NCBI GenBank assembly: GCA_019828565.1
Contig: JAHDYR010000038.1
Coordinates: forward strand, 248,001-312,000
Length of the DNA: 64,000 bases
Direction of reading: 5' to 3'
Origin: Carpediemonas membranifera
Taxonomy: Eukaryota; Fornicata
In this document: positions 53,105 to 63,634 of the stretch, one piece after another
Position numbering within the stretch: position 1 is the stretch's first letter
Layout of the letters: each line of letters opens with the position of its first letter
Made by a program: the position numbers and the translations under genes
The notes under the pieces: generated by a model
Database searches by the model: none
Seen by the model: only the letters and a program-made list of their open reading frames with translations
Told to the model about the DNA's origin: nothing

Positions 53105-54576
53105 ATGCCATCCAGTGAAAGCATTCGGCAGGTAGGAGAGAAAGCAAAAAGCGCCCACCTGACGTCTCCCCTCTACTGCCGTCCGACGCGGCTAGCCTGG
53201 ATCCCCGGAAGCCCGACTCGGCTTGGCAACAGTCAGTCGAAGAACTCCGTGGACGCCGTCCACCAGCTCCTGGCGAGATTCAACGTTCCTCGTCAACATA
53301 CCATTCATCAAACGGGTCAATATCCATCCTATCCGCGGGAAAGCAGCGGAACATTCGTACTAGCGGAAGCAGCCGCCGCGGCCACCGAGACGAGATCCTG
53401 AAGTACATACAGAGCAATTCAGCACCAGTAACACCCGTAGAGCTAGCCCGTCCCCACATATTCCCCACGGGCAAGTCTCCAAAGACGGATCCCGCGCTAT
53501 CCGCCTCCCTCCTCAGCTCCCTCTCGCGCCGCTCCCCCACAACGGCCCAACCCGGCCTGCATGACACCACACCCATCCTCCGGGACGTCAGGCCTCGGTC
53601 CATGCTCTCGATGCGGACCCCGGTGCCCCCGTTGCTGGCCACGGCCACCGTACCGGGGACCGCAGTTGTGTCGGGGCTCGGGGGCACGACCAAGCCACGT
53701 AAGATGGCCAGCCCCGTGACACTGGACCCGCTGAGCTCCACTTCTCCTGCAGTTGTCGGGGGAACAAGGGCTCTGCGGACCACCCCCCTCCCTCCGACAA
53801 AGGTCTCCCGTCCACTGGCCGTCGTCCAGACCTCAGTGGCCGCACCAGTGTCCCTGGGGAAGCCCGCGGATGACCTCAAGGCAGCCCTAGCAGGCCTGCA
53901 GTCCGACGAGTGGACTCGGCAGAGTGATGGACTCAACCTGGTCAGGCGGGTCATGGAGCACTCGCCGCAGCCTTTAGTGGACAGCCCCGACCTTGTGGCA
54001 CTGGTGGACTCGATATGCTCAGCGGTCGGCTCGCTCAGGAGTCGAATTGCGAAGACGGCACTCGAGGCGCTGACCGAGGTCTTCTCAGCGATAGAAGCTG
54101 TCGAGGCCAACCCACCGCTTGTGTCCAGCCGAAAGACTGTCGACACCACCCTCGAGGTCGCCCTGCACCGGGCCTGTGGAACCAACGCCTTCCTCTCAGG
54201 CCGAGCCGCCGAGTGTCTCGCCGCCGTAGCCAAGGCAGCCAAGCCAGACATCGTGGTCGGCAGCCTGCTCGCTCGGGCCCGGAGCAAGAGCGCCGCCTAC
54301 CGCTACCACGTGTTGAGGGCGATGAGCCTCAGCCTGGGCCGTATGGCCGCCCTGGCCCAGTACTCCGCCGTCGACGACCTCATACAGCTCCTGGCCAATC
54401 TCATCGCTGACCAGAGTGGGCGGGTGCGGGAACAGGCCCGATGCTGCCTGCTGACGGCCCACATCATGCTCGGTCCAGAGCTCAAGGCCATGGCTAGACG
54501 GGTGCTTACCCCTGTGCAGGCGCACGAGCTCGGACAGGCGCTGGCCCTCGCACTGGGGGCTGTGGATGGGGTGTAG
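53105..54576 (+). CDS. TOG/CLASP-type HEAT-repeat protein (5' end uncertain)
   Basis: TOG domains bind tubulin and control microtubule ends. From ATG 53602 the frame gives 324 residues: a Ser/Pro/Thr-rich linker, then helical HEAT repeats (LKAALAGLQSDEWTRQSDGL, LVDSICSAVGSLRSRIAKTA, LANLIADQSGRVREQARCCL) as in CLASP or TOGARAM/crescerin. The same frame stays open and strongly protein-like upstream to 53119 (for example RDEILKYIQSNSAPVTPVEL) but has no ATG. An ATG at 53105 (MPSSESIRQ, in another frame) followed by a GTAGGA donor at 53132 could supply the first exon. Acceptors at 53211 or 53232 would keep the frame, and I cannot choose between them. The antisense frame 53280-54287 is a shadow. 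Confidence 0.7.
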
Positions 54577-54723
54577 CCGGGCTGTACTTCTCTCATTCTT
54601 TGATTTCTCTGAATAAAGCTTTGTCACTGGACTCGGACACCGAGCTGGGACGGGGAAAAGCGATCCTGTCCTTGCAGCTTCCTGTGATCTGCCGTATTGT
54701 CAGATTTGGCACAAGCGTGCTGA

Positions 54724-55662
54724 ATGAGCGATTCTCCGTGCGTGAAGCTTGAGGATGCCTTGCAGTGGTACTTCAGTAATGAAAACTACCAGATTGACTC
54801 GAACCTGCGAGCAAAGCTTTCTGGAGATGGCCTGATAGCCGTTTCCGATCTTATCGCCTCATATCCCTTCAATAAGCTCAACGCCACTGCTGAGACAGTC
54901 GCAGCAGCTGTAGCAGAGTTCTCTTCTTCCATCACACTCTCTTCCGACGGCACCCGCATCGGCCCTACCCAGCGGTGGGAGAGCGTGCCATTCCTCGGCG
55001 TCGCCATGCACATATCTGGCTTCACAGCGGCTACTGCCCCCGCTGAGGCCGTCAAGGTTATCGAGAGCACCGGGGCGACCGCCGTCATCCCCCGCTACAC
55101 CCGCTTCACTGAGACCGTCCTGCCCCTCTTCAGCAGATCCTGCTATGCTGTGTATCCGGACCAAGCTGCCGCCACAGCAGCTGCTGATACTGCAGCAGCA
55201 GCTCAGCTCACCGCTATCACGCGTCAGGCTCATATTGAGCAACAGATGATCGCCCGTGGCAACGCCAAGGGTCTTGAGACCATGTCTGGGAAGAAGTACC
55301 CCGTGCAGGAGTACATGGCCCGGTCTGTGCTGGTGATCGAGGGCATCGGGTCCGAGTTGGAGGTGTCCAGGGAGGTTTTAGCGGAAGTTTTCGCGAAATT
55401 TGGTAAGATTTCGTTCATATCTTATGTCCGGAATCAGGAATCGGCAGAGATCAGATTCAGTGATATTGAGGTGGCTGACGCCGCATGCGCTGCGACGAAC
55501 GGCGTCCTGGAGCTCGGCGGTAAGGTCGTCAAGACGCGGGTCATGTCCGAGGACGAGGAGACCGCGTACTACAAGCAGATTCTGAGGATAGCGGCCGGGA
55601 AGGAGGCCAAATCAAAGGCTCAAAAGGGGCAGGGCAAGAAGCGTTACAACCGGCGCCGGTAG
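54724..55662 (+). CDS. La protein (LaM + RRM RNA chaperone)
   Basis: La binds the UUU-OH 3' ends of new RNA polymerase III transcripts in the nucleus. The 312-residue product starts with a La motif (residues 7-80: ALQWYFSNENYQIDSNLRAK ... GLIAVSDLIASYPFNKLNA). A degenerate middle RRM-like part follows. The C-terminal RRM (about 197-275) contains SVLVIEGIGSELEVSREVLA and ISFISYVRNQESAEIRF, and a Lys/Arg-rich end (KKRYNRRR) could serve as nuclear signal. The start MSDSPCVKLEDAL is supported by the La motif beginning at once. Size is usual for protist La. Confidence 0.88.
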   Translation: MSDSPCVKLEDALQWYFSNENYQIDSNLRAKLSGDGLIAVSDLIASYPFNKLNATAETVAAAVAEFSSSITLSSDGTRIGPTQRWESVPFLGVAMHISGFTAATAPAEAVKVIESTGATAVIPRYTRFTETVLPLFSRSCYAVYPDQAAATAAADTAAAAQLTAITRQAHIEQQMIARGNAKGLETMSGKKYPVQEYMARSVLVIEGIGSELEVSREVLAEVFAKFGKISFISYVRNQESAEIRFSDIEVADAACAATNGVLELGGKVVKTRVMSEDEETAYYKQILRIAAGKEAKSKAQKGQGKKRYNRRR

Positions 55663-55834
55663 AGTCGGGTGTGTCATAAACTGCGGTTAGAGTGTGGTGG
55701 CAGTTGTAGTGTAGCTCTACGGACAGACACTTGACCACCTATGCCAAAAGGTACCCACCAACCCACACTCTACTAGTGGCGGAGGTGGGCTGTCTGACGT
55801 CGGTGCAGCTTAAGGTTCAATCGACGGGACAGAC

Positions 55835-56630
55835 ATGAACTCGCAGACAGTGAAGTATAAGGCTGAGAACAACAGCGTATACGAAGTTCTCATTAAGGTA
55901 TGTTGAATTGTCCATCCATTTCTTACGACAGAACGCGACGATCCTCGAATATCGCAGAGGCGCCAAGAAGGCGTCAGACATTCTCATTGTCGATGATATC
56001 TTCACAAACGCACAGAACGGCGATCTTGCCAACGTTGCCGAGCTCGAGGCTGCGTTCAACACCTCTAACAAGGCGGAGATGCTCGAGGTCATTCTCCAAA
56101 AGGGCCATGCGCCCCTCACCACAGCCGAACGCGCCCAAGTCGTCAAGGAGAAGCGTGAGCAGATCCTCGGGTACATTCAGCGCTACTTCGTCTCCCCCGT
56201 GAACGGCCTGCCCCACCCTATGACCCGCATAGAGGCCGCCGTCGAGTCTACCAAGTGCAGATTCGACCACGAGAAGCCGACAGACGTCCAGCGCGATGCT
56301 GTGCTTAAAAAGCTCCAGGGCATCCTCCCTCTCCGCAAGATGGAGATGGAGATCGAGCTCCGCATCCCTACGGGCAAGATGGGGTCGGTCTCCGGCATCA
56401 TATACAGCACCGGGCAGGTTAAGAACGAGAGCTGGAAGGGTGGCGAGTGGGAGGGCACTGTGACGATCGTTCCCGGTGAGTATGACTCATTTATTGGGAA
56501 GCTGCAGAAGGTGCTCAAGGACGACCTCGACTACAACCTGCCTGGGTTCGACATGCACGCCAAGGAGGACGACGGGACCAAGGGCAAGGCGAAGGGGAAG
56601 GGTAAGGGCAAGAACAAGGGCAAGCGCTAG
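55835..56630 (+). CDS. SBDS: SBDS/Sdo1 ribosome maturation protein, spliced
   Basis: SBDS works with the GTPase EFL1 to release eIF6 from new 60S subunits. Exon 1 (55835-55897) encodes MNSQTVKYKAENNSVYEVLI plus Lys. After a 34-nt intron, exon 2 continues NATILEYRRGAKKASDILIV, giving 253 residues, the family norm. Family features include the N-terminal FYSH domain with 'VDDIFTNAQNGDLANVAELE', the 'EVILQKGHAPLTTAER' block (compare 'ILTKGEVQVSDKER'), and domain III with a 'MEMEIELRIP' strand. The C-terminus is an added Lys/Gly tail (about 20 residues). The unspliced frame starting near 55908 lacks the beginning of domain I. Confidence 0.9.
55898..55931 (+). other. 34-nt spliceosomal intron in SBDS
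   Basis: GTATGT donor and TTCTTACGACAG acceptor, phase 0. Its removal joins the start of the FYSH domain to the rest in frame. Confidence 0.8.
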
Positions 56631-56885
56631 ATATGTGAACAGTAAATGGCCACCTCTTTGTGACACAGAACTGAGTGAGGTTAGGATGGGCAGCCCGTGG
56701 TGGTTGAGTCATACCATCACCTGGTCGAGGCCGGTTGACAGGCGAGGCAAGCAACCGGACCGCCCTGGGGCACCGGTAATCCGCAGATAAATGATGAGTG
56801 TGGTGCTTGGTGTGACGAACCAAATGGAGAGGAAGCAGCTCTGTTTATGAATGAATCAAATAGTGCAGGCTAAGGCCACTGGGCG

Positions 56886-57330
56886 TCACATTGGCCTTCC
56901 TGCACAGGTCGTGCACGCTGGGTCCAAGAACCTCGCGATGGTGGTGCGGTCGACCCGACTGCGGGTTGACGGGGAAGGAGGCAGCGAGAGTGAACAGAGA
57001 GACGGCAACATGGAGAACGAGCTGGCAGGGTCAAGCTGCTCCGACCGAGCATCCATCGCACCGCTAGAACAGACCTTTACTCCGTACTCATTCCACGTAT
57101 GGCCGCAGCTGCACCTCATGTGCTGGCACCCGCCATCCTTGTAGTAGCGTACGCCGCACCCGGGACAGCGGCGTTAGCCCAGTCAGTTCGCCAGCATCTC
57201 GTCGTAGTGCTCGCAGCTGCCGGTCGTGGATGCCGGGTTGTCGTGGCCGAGGCAGAGCGATAGCAGTGGGGGCATGCGAATGCACGCTGCTGGAGTGATA
57301 CATGGACTCATGTAACAATGTAACGGAATG
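56886..57330 (-). pseudogene. Remnant of an RBR/IBR-type zinc-finger protein
   Basis: On the minus strand the run CPGCGVRYYKDGGCQHMRC and CGHTWNEY (about 57165-57085) closely resembles the RING2 end of RBR ubiquitin ligases (C..C....EK.GGCNHM.C..C). About 110 nt upstream, in another frame, LCLGHDNPASTTGSCEHYDE resembles the end of an IBR domain. Stops and frame changes separate the pieces (TGA and TAA near 57170-57185), and no GT-AG intron explains them. The rest of a ligase is absent, so a decayed fragment is likely. A plus-strand frame (56851-57144) over the same bases is taken as a shadow. Confidence 0.45.
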
Positions 57331-57347
57331 AACCATCCGACGACCAA

Positions 57348-60044
57348 ATGTTTGCCTTGAGCTCGACGATAAAACGGGCCACACGCAAGCGAATTACTGC
57401 GATGGTATACAATGCAACTCGATTCGAGCTCGCGGTGGGCTCTGAGGCCGGTGAAGTGAACGTTTTCAGCTATGACCCCACAATCACGCCAGAAGGAAGC
57501 CCCGGCTGTCTTGTGAAGTCCGTTGAGCCATTCTCGTTTGCTGGACAGACGTCTGGTGCGGTCACTGGCATCCTATCCCTCGTAGATGACACCTCTCACA
57601 GCGCCTACATCTTCTGCACCCTCAACGGGAACATATTCCTCCTGAACGCGCTCCCTGACGCCACAACAGACATCATGCAGCGCATAGATGTGCATAATGT
57701 GGCCTATTCGCTGGCCTACGACTATCGCTCCAGGAAACTACTGGTCGGGTCGAAAGAGGTCGTCTATGCCTATAGAAAGATCAAGAAACCGCGACTAGGG
57801 TCAACGGAGCTGTTTGAAAACTCGCCTGTACAAGAAATTAGAATAGCACCACCATTATCGAATCTTCAAATCACGAATCTTGTCTGTCTCGACGGGATTC
57901 TGTTTGCCAGCTCGGGGAATACGATCGGGAGAACGAGCCTGCTGTCGGCCGAACCGATAATACTAGAGCTGAACCAGCACACCCACGCAGTCACGGATCT
58001 TGTCATCGATCATGTAGATTCTCTAGTCATATCTTGCGGTCACGACGCCGGCCTCCATGTCTGGACCGGCGAGGGTCGTCTTTCAGTCAGTAGCCACGTC
58101 CCATTCGGCGTCAGCCACGTCGCCTATCTCTTCCACACAGGACTTATCATGGCGACGGACGTCCGCGGGTCCATTCATTTCCTCGACCCGCGCGTGAGTC
58201 GGGCAGTCATACGTGCTGTGGCCTTTCCCGAGGTCCACGGACGGGCGTCGATAATACACGCCCCGCCTGCCGCGCCCAGTGATTTATTTATGGTCGTCGG
58301 ATCAACATTCATCAACCATTATAAGTACAAGCTCGACCGGCCATGCGCTGTGCTCAGACCGCTCTCAATCGCCACCAAGTTGCTCAGAGTACCAATAGCG
58401 GGCGAGTTTATCTTATCAATGGCCACAGAAGGCACCATCCAGCGCTGGGAGAGGAACCTGTGCAAGTTTGACATGCACGACTCCGTCTGGACCAAAGCTA
58501 GAGGCGGTATCGCGTGTGCCTGCTGGGTCCCGCAGCACCAGATCATCGTGCTCGGTCTCGATAACCACTGTGTTCAAATGGTCGATTTTACTTGGCACAC
58601 CATTGATTTTATTGACAACGAGGCCGAGATGCAGGCCCGGCTAAACATGCGAAAGTCCAGGAGTCGACAAATATCAGGCCTCACCCCCCAAGCAAGCCTC
58701 GCCTCCCTTCCCGCAGTCAGCGCGGGCAGTCCTGGCAGGCCCCCTCTCGACCGGGCCGCGACTTTTACCTCAGGATTCGACCAGACAAGAAGGGTATCGC
58801 CCACACGACGGCCCAAGTCGCCCCTGCACATGTTGAATCAGATCATGCGCGGAGCTGACCTCATTAAGTCCATTGGTATCGCTGCGGCGACTGAGGGCCA
58901 AGCCAAGCCTTCCGTGACAAAAGATGAGGTATTTGTGGTCGACCCGATAATCGGATCACATCCGGTCCAGATTACTGCAGTTACCACACTGGACGGTCAA
59001 GCTTACACGGGAGATATGCACGGGACCGTCATGGTTTGGGATATCGTCAACAAGGAGCGGACCGACGTGTGGGATGGTGTGGTCGATGAGTGTATCGCGT
59101 CCATGGCGTCTGATCCATCGGGGGGATTCATTGCGGTCGCCAGCGAGGACGGCCGTGTCACTGTCACCGACGCCGACGGTCGAGCGATTCTTTTGTTGAT
59201 TGGCCACGAGGGTCCTGTGTGTCAAGTGATCAATGACGCCCACCGCCAGCTTTGGGTCACAACAGGTGTGGACGGCAACGTCATTGCCTGGCGCCGCGAC
59301 GGCTCCATCTCTAGCCGGCTTAGGGCAGTCAGGGAGCCGTTCGAGCAGGGCCTGTGTCTGACGAAGATGCATTCTGACATGTATCTGATCGGCTGCTCCA
59401 CGGGCAACATTCATGCCATCTCCTGGCGTGGCGATGAGCTTGTCTTCTCGCAGTCGTTCCAGGGGCACACAGCACCTCTGACCGATCTGATCTTCCTTCC
59501 GGGGACCAGTGAAATTCTCTCGGCCGCTATGGACGAGACGATGATGCTCTGGACCGTCACGGATCAGGAGGCTGAGCACGAGGCCATTGTACGGTCTAGG
59601 CTGATGGATAAGGCGAGCCATGCCCTGGTCAGCGCGGCGGAAGAGGATGATGAGATCGCGGAGCTGCGGCGAAAGTATCCCTCGGCATTCAAGGAGGCCC
59701 AGCCCGGTTCCGACGGCACCATCCGCTGGTTCGAGCCAAAACAGAAGGCTGCCACACTCAGATCAAGCAGGACTGACCGCTCGCTGAAACTTCCGACAAT
59801 GCCGATGGTCCAGAGATTCCCGAGGAACAGGATATGGTCCAGAGAAGGAACCAGGGCCGGTACCCAGTCGAGCCTTGGGTTCAGGCGGGAGGAGAAGTCG
59901 CTGCTGCCTGCTGGAGCGGGGGGGCCAACCAGGGCTGGTGCCCAGTCGTCCCTGGGGAGTCGGACAGACGATTTGCTCAGCAGGCGCAGAGGCGGGCTGC
60001 CGACACACAGGGTGGGCGGCACCTGGAGAGGCAGGCTCGACTGA
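57348..60044 (+). CDS. WD40 double-propeller protein (898 aa)
   Basis: The start is MFALSSTIKRATRKRITAMV (57348). Residues about 15-430 form a first, divergent WD40 propeller (for example LVISCGHDAGLHVWTGEG). A disordered Ser/Pro linker follows (about 440-500). A second propeller spans about 530-750 (AYTGDMHGTVMVWDI, LSAAMDETMMLWTVTD). The tail is basic and contains two near-repeats of 'TRAG(T/A)QSSLG'. Its last residues (GGTWRGRLD) are encoded by a 34-nt sequence also found at 5861-5894. It is likely a scaffold, possibly ciliary or vesicular; I do not recognise a specific orthologue. Confidence 0.8.
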   Translation: MFALSSTIKRATRKRITAMVYNATRFELAVGSEAGEVNVFSYDPTITPEGSPGCLVKSVEPFSFAGQTSGAVTGILSLVDDTSHSAYIFCTLNGNIFLLNALPDATTDIMQRIDVHNVAYSLAYDYRSRKLLVGSKEVVYAYRKIKKPRLGSTELFENSPVQEIRIAPPLSNLQITNLVCLDGILFASSGNTIGRTSLLSAEPIILELNQHTHAVTDLVIDHVDSLVISCGHDAGLHVWTGEGRLSVSSHVPFGVSHVAYLFHTGLIMATDVRGSIHFLDPRVSRAVIRAVAFPEVHGRASIIHAPPAAPSDLFMVVGSTFINHYKYKLDRPCAVLRPLSIATKLLRVPIAGEFILSMATEGTIQRWERNLCKFDMHDSVWTKARGGIACACWVPQHQIIVLGLDNHCVQMVDFTWHTIDFIDNEAEMQARLNMRKSRSRQISGLTPQASLASLPAVSAGSPGRPPLDRAATFTSGFDQTRRVSPTRRPKSPLHMLNQIMRGADLIKSIGIAAATEGQAKPSVTKDEVFVVDPIIGSHPVQITAVTTLDGQAYTGDMHGTVMVWDIVNKERTDVWDGVVDECIASMASDPSGGFIAVASEDGRVTVTDADGRAILLLIGHEGPVCQVINDAHRQLWVTTGVDGNVIAWRRDGSISSRLRAVREPFEQGLCLTKMHSDMYLIGCSTGNIHAISWRGDELVFSQSFQGHTAPLTDLIFLPGTSEILSAAMDETMMLWTVTDQEAEHEAIVRSRLMDKASHALVSAAEEDDEIAELRRKYPSAFKEAQPGSDGTIRWFEPKQKAATLRSSRTDRSLKLPTMPMVQRFPRNRIWSREGTRAGTQSSLGFRREEKSLLPAGAGGPTRAGAQSSLGSRTDDLLSRRRGGLPTHRVGGTWRGRLD
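60011..60044 (+). repeat. 34-nt dispersed repeat, copy 2 (coding)
   Basis: Matches 5861-5894 with two differences. It forms the last codons and stop of the WD40 gene. Confidence 0.5.
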
Positions 60045-60133
60045 TACTGTGTCGACTGGGAGGTTGTTAACGCGCGCATCATCCAATCAAAAATTGAGGT
60101 TTTGAGTGTTTTTTGAGAATTGGTGAGAAAGTC

Positions 60134-60283
60134 ATGGGCAACGGCTCTAATGCTTCTCTAAGCGCAACATCGATCAAAGAGGATACCAATTTTGACCGTG
60201 CCACTGATGCGACCACTGATGGCCGCCTTACAACCGGTCGCATAGGAATGCTGAAGGGCGCTAACCCCATCTTCTTCAGGTAA
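60134..60283 (+). CDS. Possible micro-ORF or first exon with an MGN start (49 aa)
   Basis: The frame starts MGNGSNASLSATSIKEDTNF and ends NPIFFR before TAA. It follows a TTTTGAGTGTT motif at 60100 by about 20 nt, as the micro-ORF at 11700 follows a TTTTGAGTGACT. Gly2 would suit myristoylation. The last codons read TTCAG|GTAAAT, a possible splice donor, so this could be the first exon of a gene whose continuation I could not find. Confidence 0.3.
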   Translation: MGNGSNASLSATSIKEDTNFDRATDATTDGRLTTGRIGMLKGANPIFFR

Positions 60284-61080
60284 ATGCTAGCTGAGAATCC
60301 AATTGAAATGCTGGTTAGATGATCTTTGACCGCTTGGTTTGCTCTGATTCGGATGATTCAATCTCAGATTCGCGTTGATACATGGCACTTCGGATTTGAG
60401 GTCAGCTCATTCGTCCGCAACTGGCAGGAGGGGCAGCGGGACACGACTGGAGCTCCATCCACTTCACCACAACCTGCTCAGATCAGTCTCGCCGCAAAAC
60501 CGCTATGTGTATTTTCGAAAGCAACACATCCATTCGTTCCTTAATACCGTACCATGGGACAAGGTCCAGCTATTCATGCTCCACTAGAGATTGATAACAC
60601 CATTATAGAAGAGGACAGCCGTAAAGGCGGTGTTGGAGGCGTTAAGGGCAACCCGAGAATTTTGCCCTTCTGAGTAGTAGGCCAAGGAAGAGATAAAGCA
60701 GGCATACTTACATGCGTCGTGCGTTATATTCATGCACGCATCTCAAGATGACTTGTGCGTGGCCTTGCCTCACTTATCCCATCATACCGCCAAGACAGAG
60801 CTTAATATGTCGAGACAGCGCCTGATGATCGAATTCGCAACAAGATGTGAAGCTCTGCATAAGGACCACTCCCACAGATGCGCCAGGCTGTGCTGATTCT
60901 GCAAACATGCAGACTGCGTTGACCGAGCATGAGACGCTAGAGAATCAAGAATCGCAGGATGAGACCAATCACGTCAGTTGTGATGGCCGTAGGTCTAGTG
61001 ACGATTGCATTAAACGCGGTGGAAGCCTTTCAACCAGGAAGTGATGCAGTTGAACGAGAAACCACACTGCACAATGTTTA
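60284..61080. other. Intergenic region
   Basis: About 800 nt. Only short frames without protein-like composition. No RNA gene or repeat recognised. Confidence 0.5.
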
Positions 61081-63634
61081 TCAATCACTAGCGTCGGCCT
61101 CGTCGTCGTTATCAGAGTGAACGCCCATCTCCACGTCCTTCACCTCTCTGTGTCTCACCCGGGCCTGGCGCTCCATTTCCCTCATCTCAGTCTTGCGCTC
61201 GTGCTCCATGCGCTTTCGCTCCTCCTTGGCCTCAGCCTCCTCCTCGAGCTTGCTCATGATGCCCCGCACCGACATGTCCTGGATGTCAAGGCCGTCCCTT
61301 GCCTTACGGACCCATTTCTTTAGCCCGGTGCTCATGAGGAGGTCTTCAGTATCGTGCTTGGCTTTGATCGTGCTCTCGTCGAAGATGTCAAGAAGAGTCT
61401 TCTTGGCAGCCTCGTCGAACTCGACGCCCTCATCCTCAAGGATGCTGATCGCAGCCTCCAGCTTCTTATGACTCTGGCTCTTCGTGGTGTTCAGCATGGC
61501 AGACATTTGCTTACGAGTGTCGCTGAGGTCGTTGTTGGACGCCGCCAAGTCGGCCCTGACCCGCGTCCAGAGTCCCCATGCGAGGTAGAGGAAGGAGGCT
61601 ACAAGAACGAGAGTGGGGGCGAGGAGAACGGGGTTGAACAGCTCCTCGAAGATGTCATACCATGTGATGGTCGAACTCTTGACCCAAGGGATTACCTTCT
61701 GCTCGAGGTAGTTAGTAAACGTCTTCCACCCCGACCCGTGCTCGACGAACGGGCCGCATTGCTCGTTGTCGCCCTTGCCGACCCAGAGCATGAATAGACA
61801 GAGCGGGACGGTGCAGGCGAAGAGCGTGGCGAGCACGGTTCCGTTGACGTAAGTGTCGATCTTGTCAGCAGGCCATGCCTTCTTCTCGGGGCCGTTAGTG
61901 TACTTGGTGATCCAGTAGAGCAGGTAGAAGAGAAGGATGCTCGAAACAGCGCCGAGGATGGCGTTACCGGGGCCTAGGAGGCAACCGATCCAGATCAGGG
62001 CCTGGCGGTAGGACGTGTCGACAACAGAGGCGCCGATGGGGACGGGATCCTTGTCGCGACGGAGGACGATGGGGATAAGGTTGGGAGCCACAGCGAATAC
62101 GACCGTCAGGACGAAATCTGATACGATCTGAGTAGCCATTGATTCGCTGAGACCCAAGGTAGGGCATGTGTTGGTGTTCTCGGACACCACGTCGCTTGAG
62201 CTCACGTTGATGTCAATAACGGAAAACAGCTCATAAACGAGCATGGCTGGATGAGAGAGGGTGGGGAGGGTACAAACCGAGAGACGTCGCCTTCACCAGC
62301 CACATGCGGGCGAGCGTGATGGCCATGCGGGTTGACTGGTCGTGCCAGCGCTCGATCTCAGCGATACCGCGCACAGCAATGGGGGCTACGTTCGTGACCA
62401 CCTGGATGACGAGGGATGAGCCGAGCTTGACGACGTAGAGGTCGGAGGACTGGGAGACCTGCACGCAGAGTAGGACGGCCACGGCGGTGCCGATAACGAC
62501 GATGCACGAGAAGATGAAGCCAACGGTACGGAGGGACCACTCCATCAGGGTAACGGGGAGGCTGCGCTTCGCGATGGTTACTTCGATACGGCGAGCCTCG
62601 CACATTTCCTTAAAGTGCATACCAAGACGACGGTTGAGTTCATCGACGGCGGACTTGTTTGACAGGGAGTGGTTCCACGAGCCAAAGACGAGCGAACAGT
62701 TGGGGAAGCGCTCGTTCTTGCTGATAGAACCGGTATTAGACATGACGAGGCCCTTCTTCAGCCACATGAGCAAGGCGACGTATGACAGGGCAAACGTGAG
62801 GATGCAAGCAATAATCCAGAGCGCACCGATCGGAACGCCTCGGATCTCGTCCATGATGGTTTCCATCCAGCCACCGACGACGGGGAACTTCTCGACCCAG
62901 TCCAGGGGGTAGTGGGACCACTGGATGATGGAGGAGGTGCCGTACCCCGAGTAGAAGAGGGGCGTGCGGGCGTACCAGGCGGAAGAGACCCAGTCCCACC
63001 AGGTCATGCCGTCGAAGTTGTCGAGCCAGTTCTTGGCGAACAGGCCGAAGAAGAGGACGGGGAGCCAGATGAAAGCAATCCAAGTGTTGAGCAGAGCCAT
63101 GTCGCGCTGGAAGGAGAAGAAGGTAAGCACGCCAGTGCCGAACCGACCCTCGATCTCCTTGAGCTGCTTACGCATGATGGGCAGGCTTTCAGACTTCTTG
63201 CTGCTCCGATCGCGCCACCAGACCCGAAGACGGTGGAGTGCACGACGCCATTTGGACTTAGAGGCCTGGCGACGGCGGGACATGGCGCGCTTCTGCTTAC
63301 CGTTGTTGTTGTAGGCGTCGCGGACGACCAACTTCATCAGAATAGGCCAAGGAATGCCTGAGATCCGGGCGGCATCGTGGATCTCCATCATGCTGAGGCC
63401 TGAGAAGACTGTACCGCCATCTAATGCAGACATAGTGGAAAGAGAAGTTCCAGGCCGCGTAACTTTGCCGGTATCAGGGGGCATATCGGCTTCATTCGCT
63501 GTGCCAAGGTCTTCCTCGAGAATGGGGCCATCCAACTCCGTATTCGAAGCATCAGGGACGTATGTATGCTGGCTTACAACAATTGCATCGTCGAGGCTTT
63601 CAATATCGTCTTCGCAAACGACTCGCTCCGACAT
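61081..63634 (-). CDS. Transmembrane channel-like (TMC) protein, spliced
   Basis: TMC proteins are multi-pass membrane proteins related to TMEM16/OSCA; animal members form mechanotransduction channels. Two frames (62231-63634 and 61081-62244) join across a 31-nt intron into one protein of 840 residues. The N-terminus is hydrophilic and acidic, then basic (RRRQASKSKWRRALHRLRVW). About ten TM segments follow, including VTLMEWSLRTVGFIFSCIVV, LIWIGCLLGPGNAILGAVSS (compare TMC 'CWIGVFYSPLLP'), and the final ectodomain QCGPF (compare TMC 'HCGPF'). The C-terminus is a Lys/Glu/Arg coiled coil (residues about 700-830). A role in flagellar mechanosensing is possible (inference). Confidence 0.85.
62247..62277 (-). 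other. 31-nt spliceosomal intron in the TMC gene
   Basis: On the minus strand it reads GTTTGT...CTCATCCAG, phase 1. Splicing converts …KATSL|GLYPPHP into …KATSLAMLVYELFSVID and joins the two halves of the TMC domain in frame. Confidence 0.8.

Noticed and set aside
53280-54287. 335-codon minus-strand frame
   Set aside because: Antisense to the TOG/HEAT gene, whose sense frame has clear HEAT repeats.
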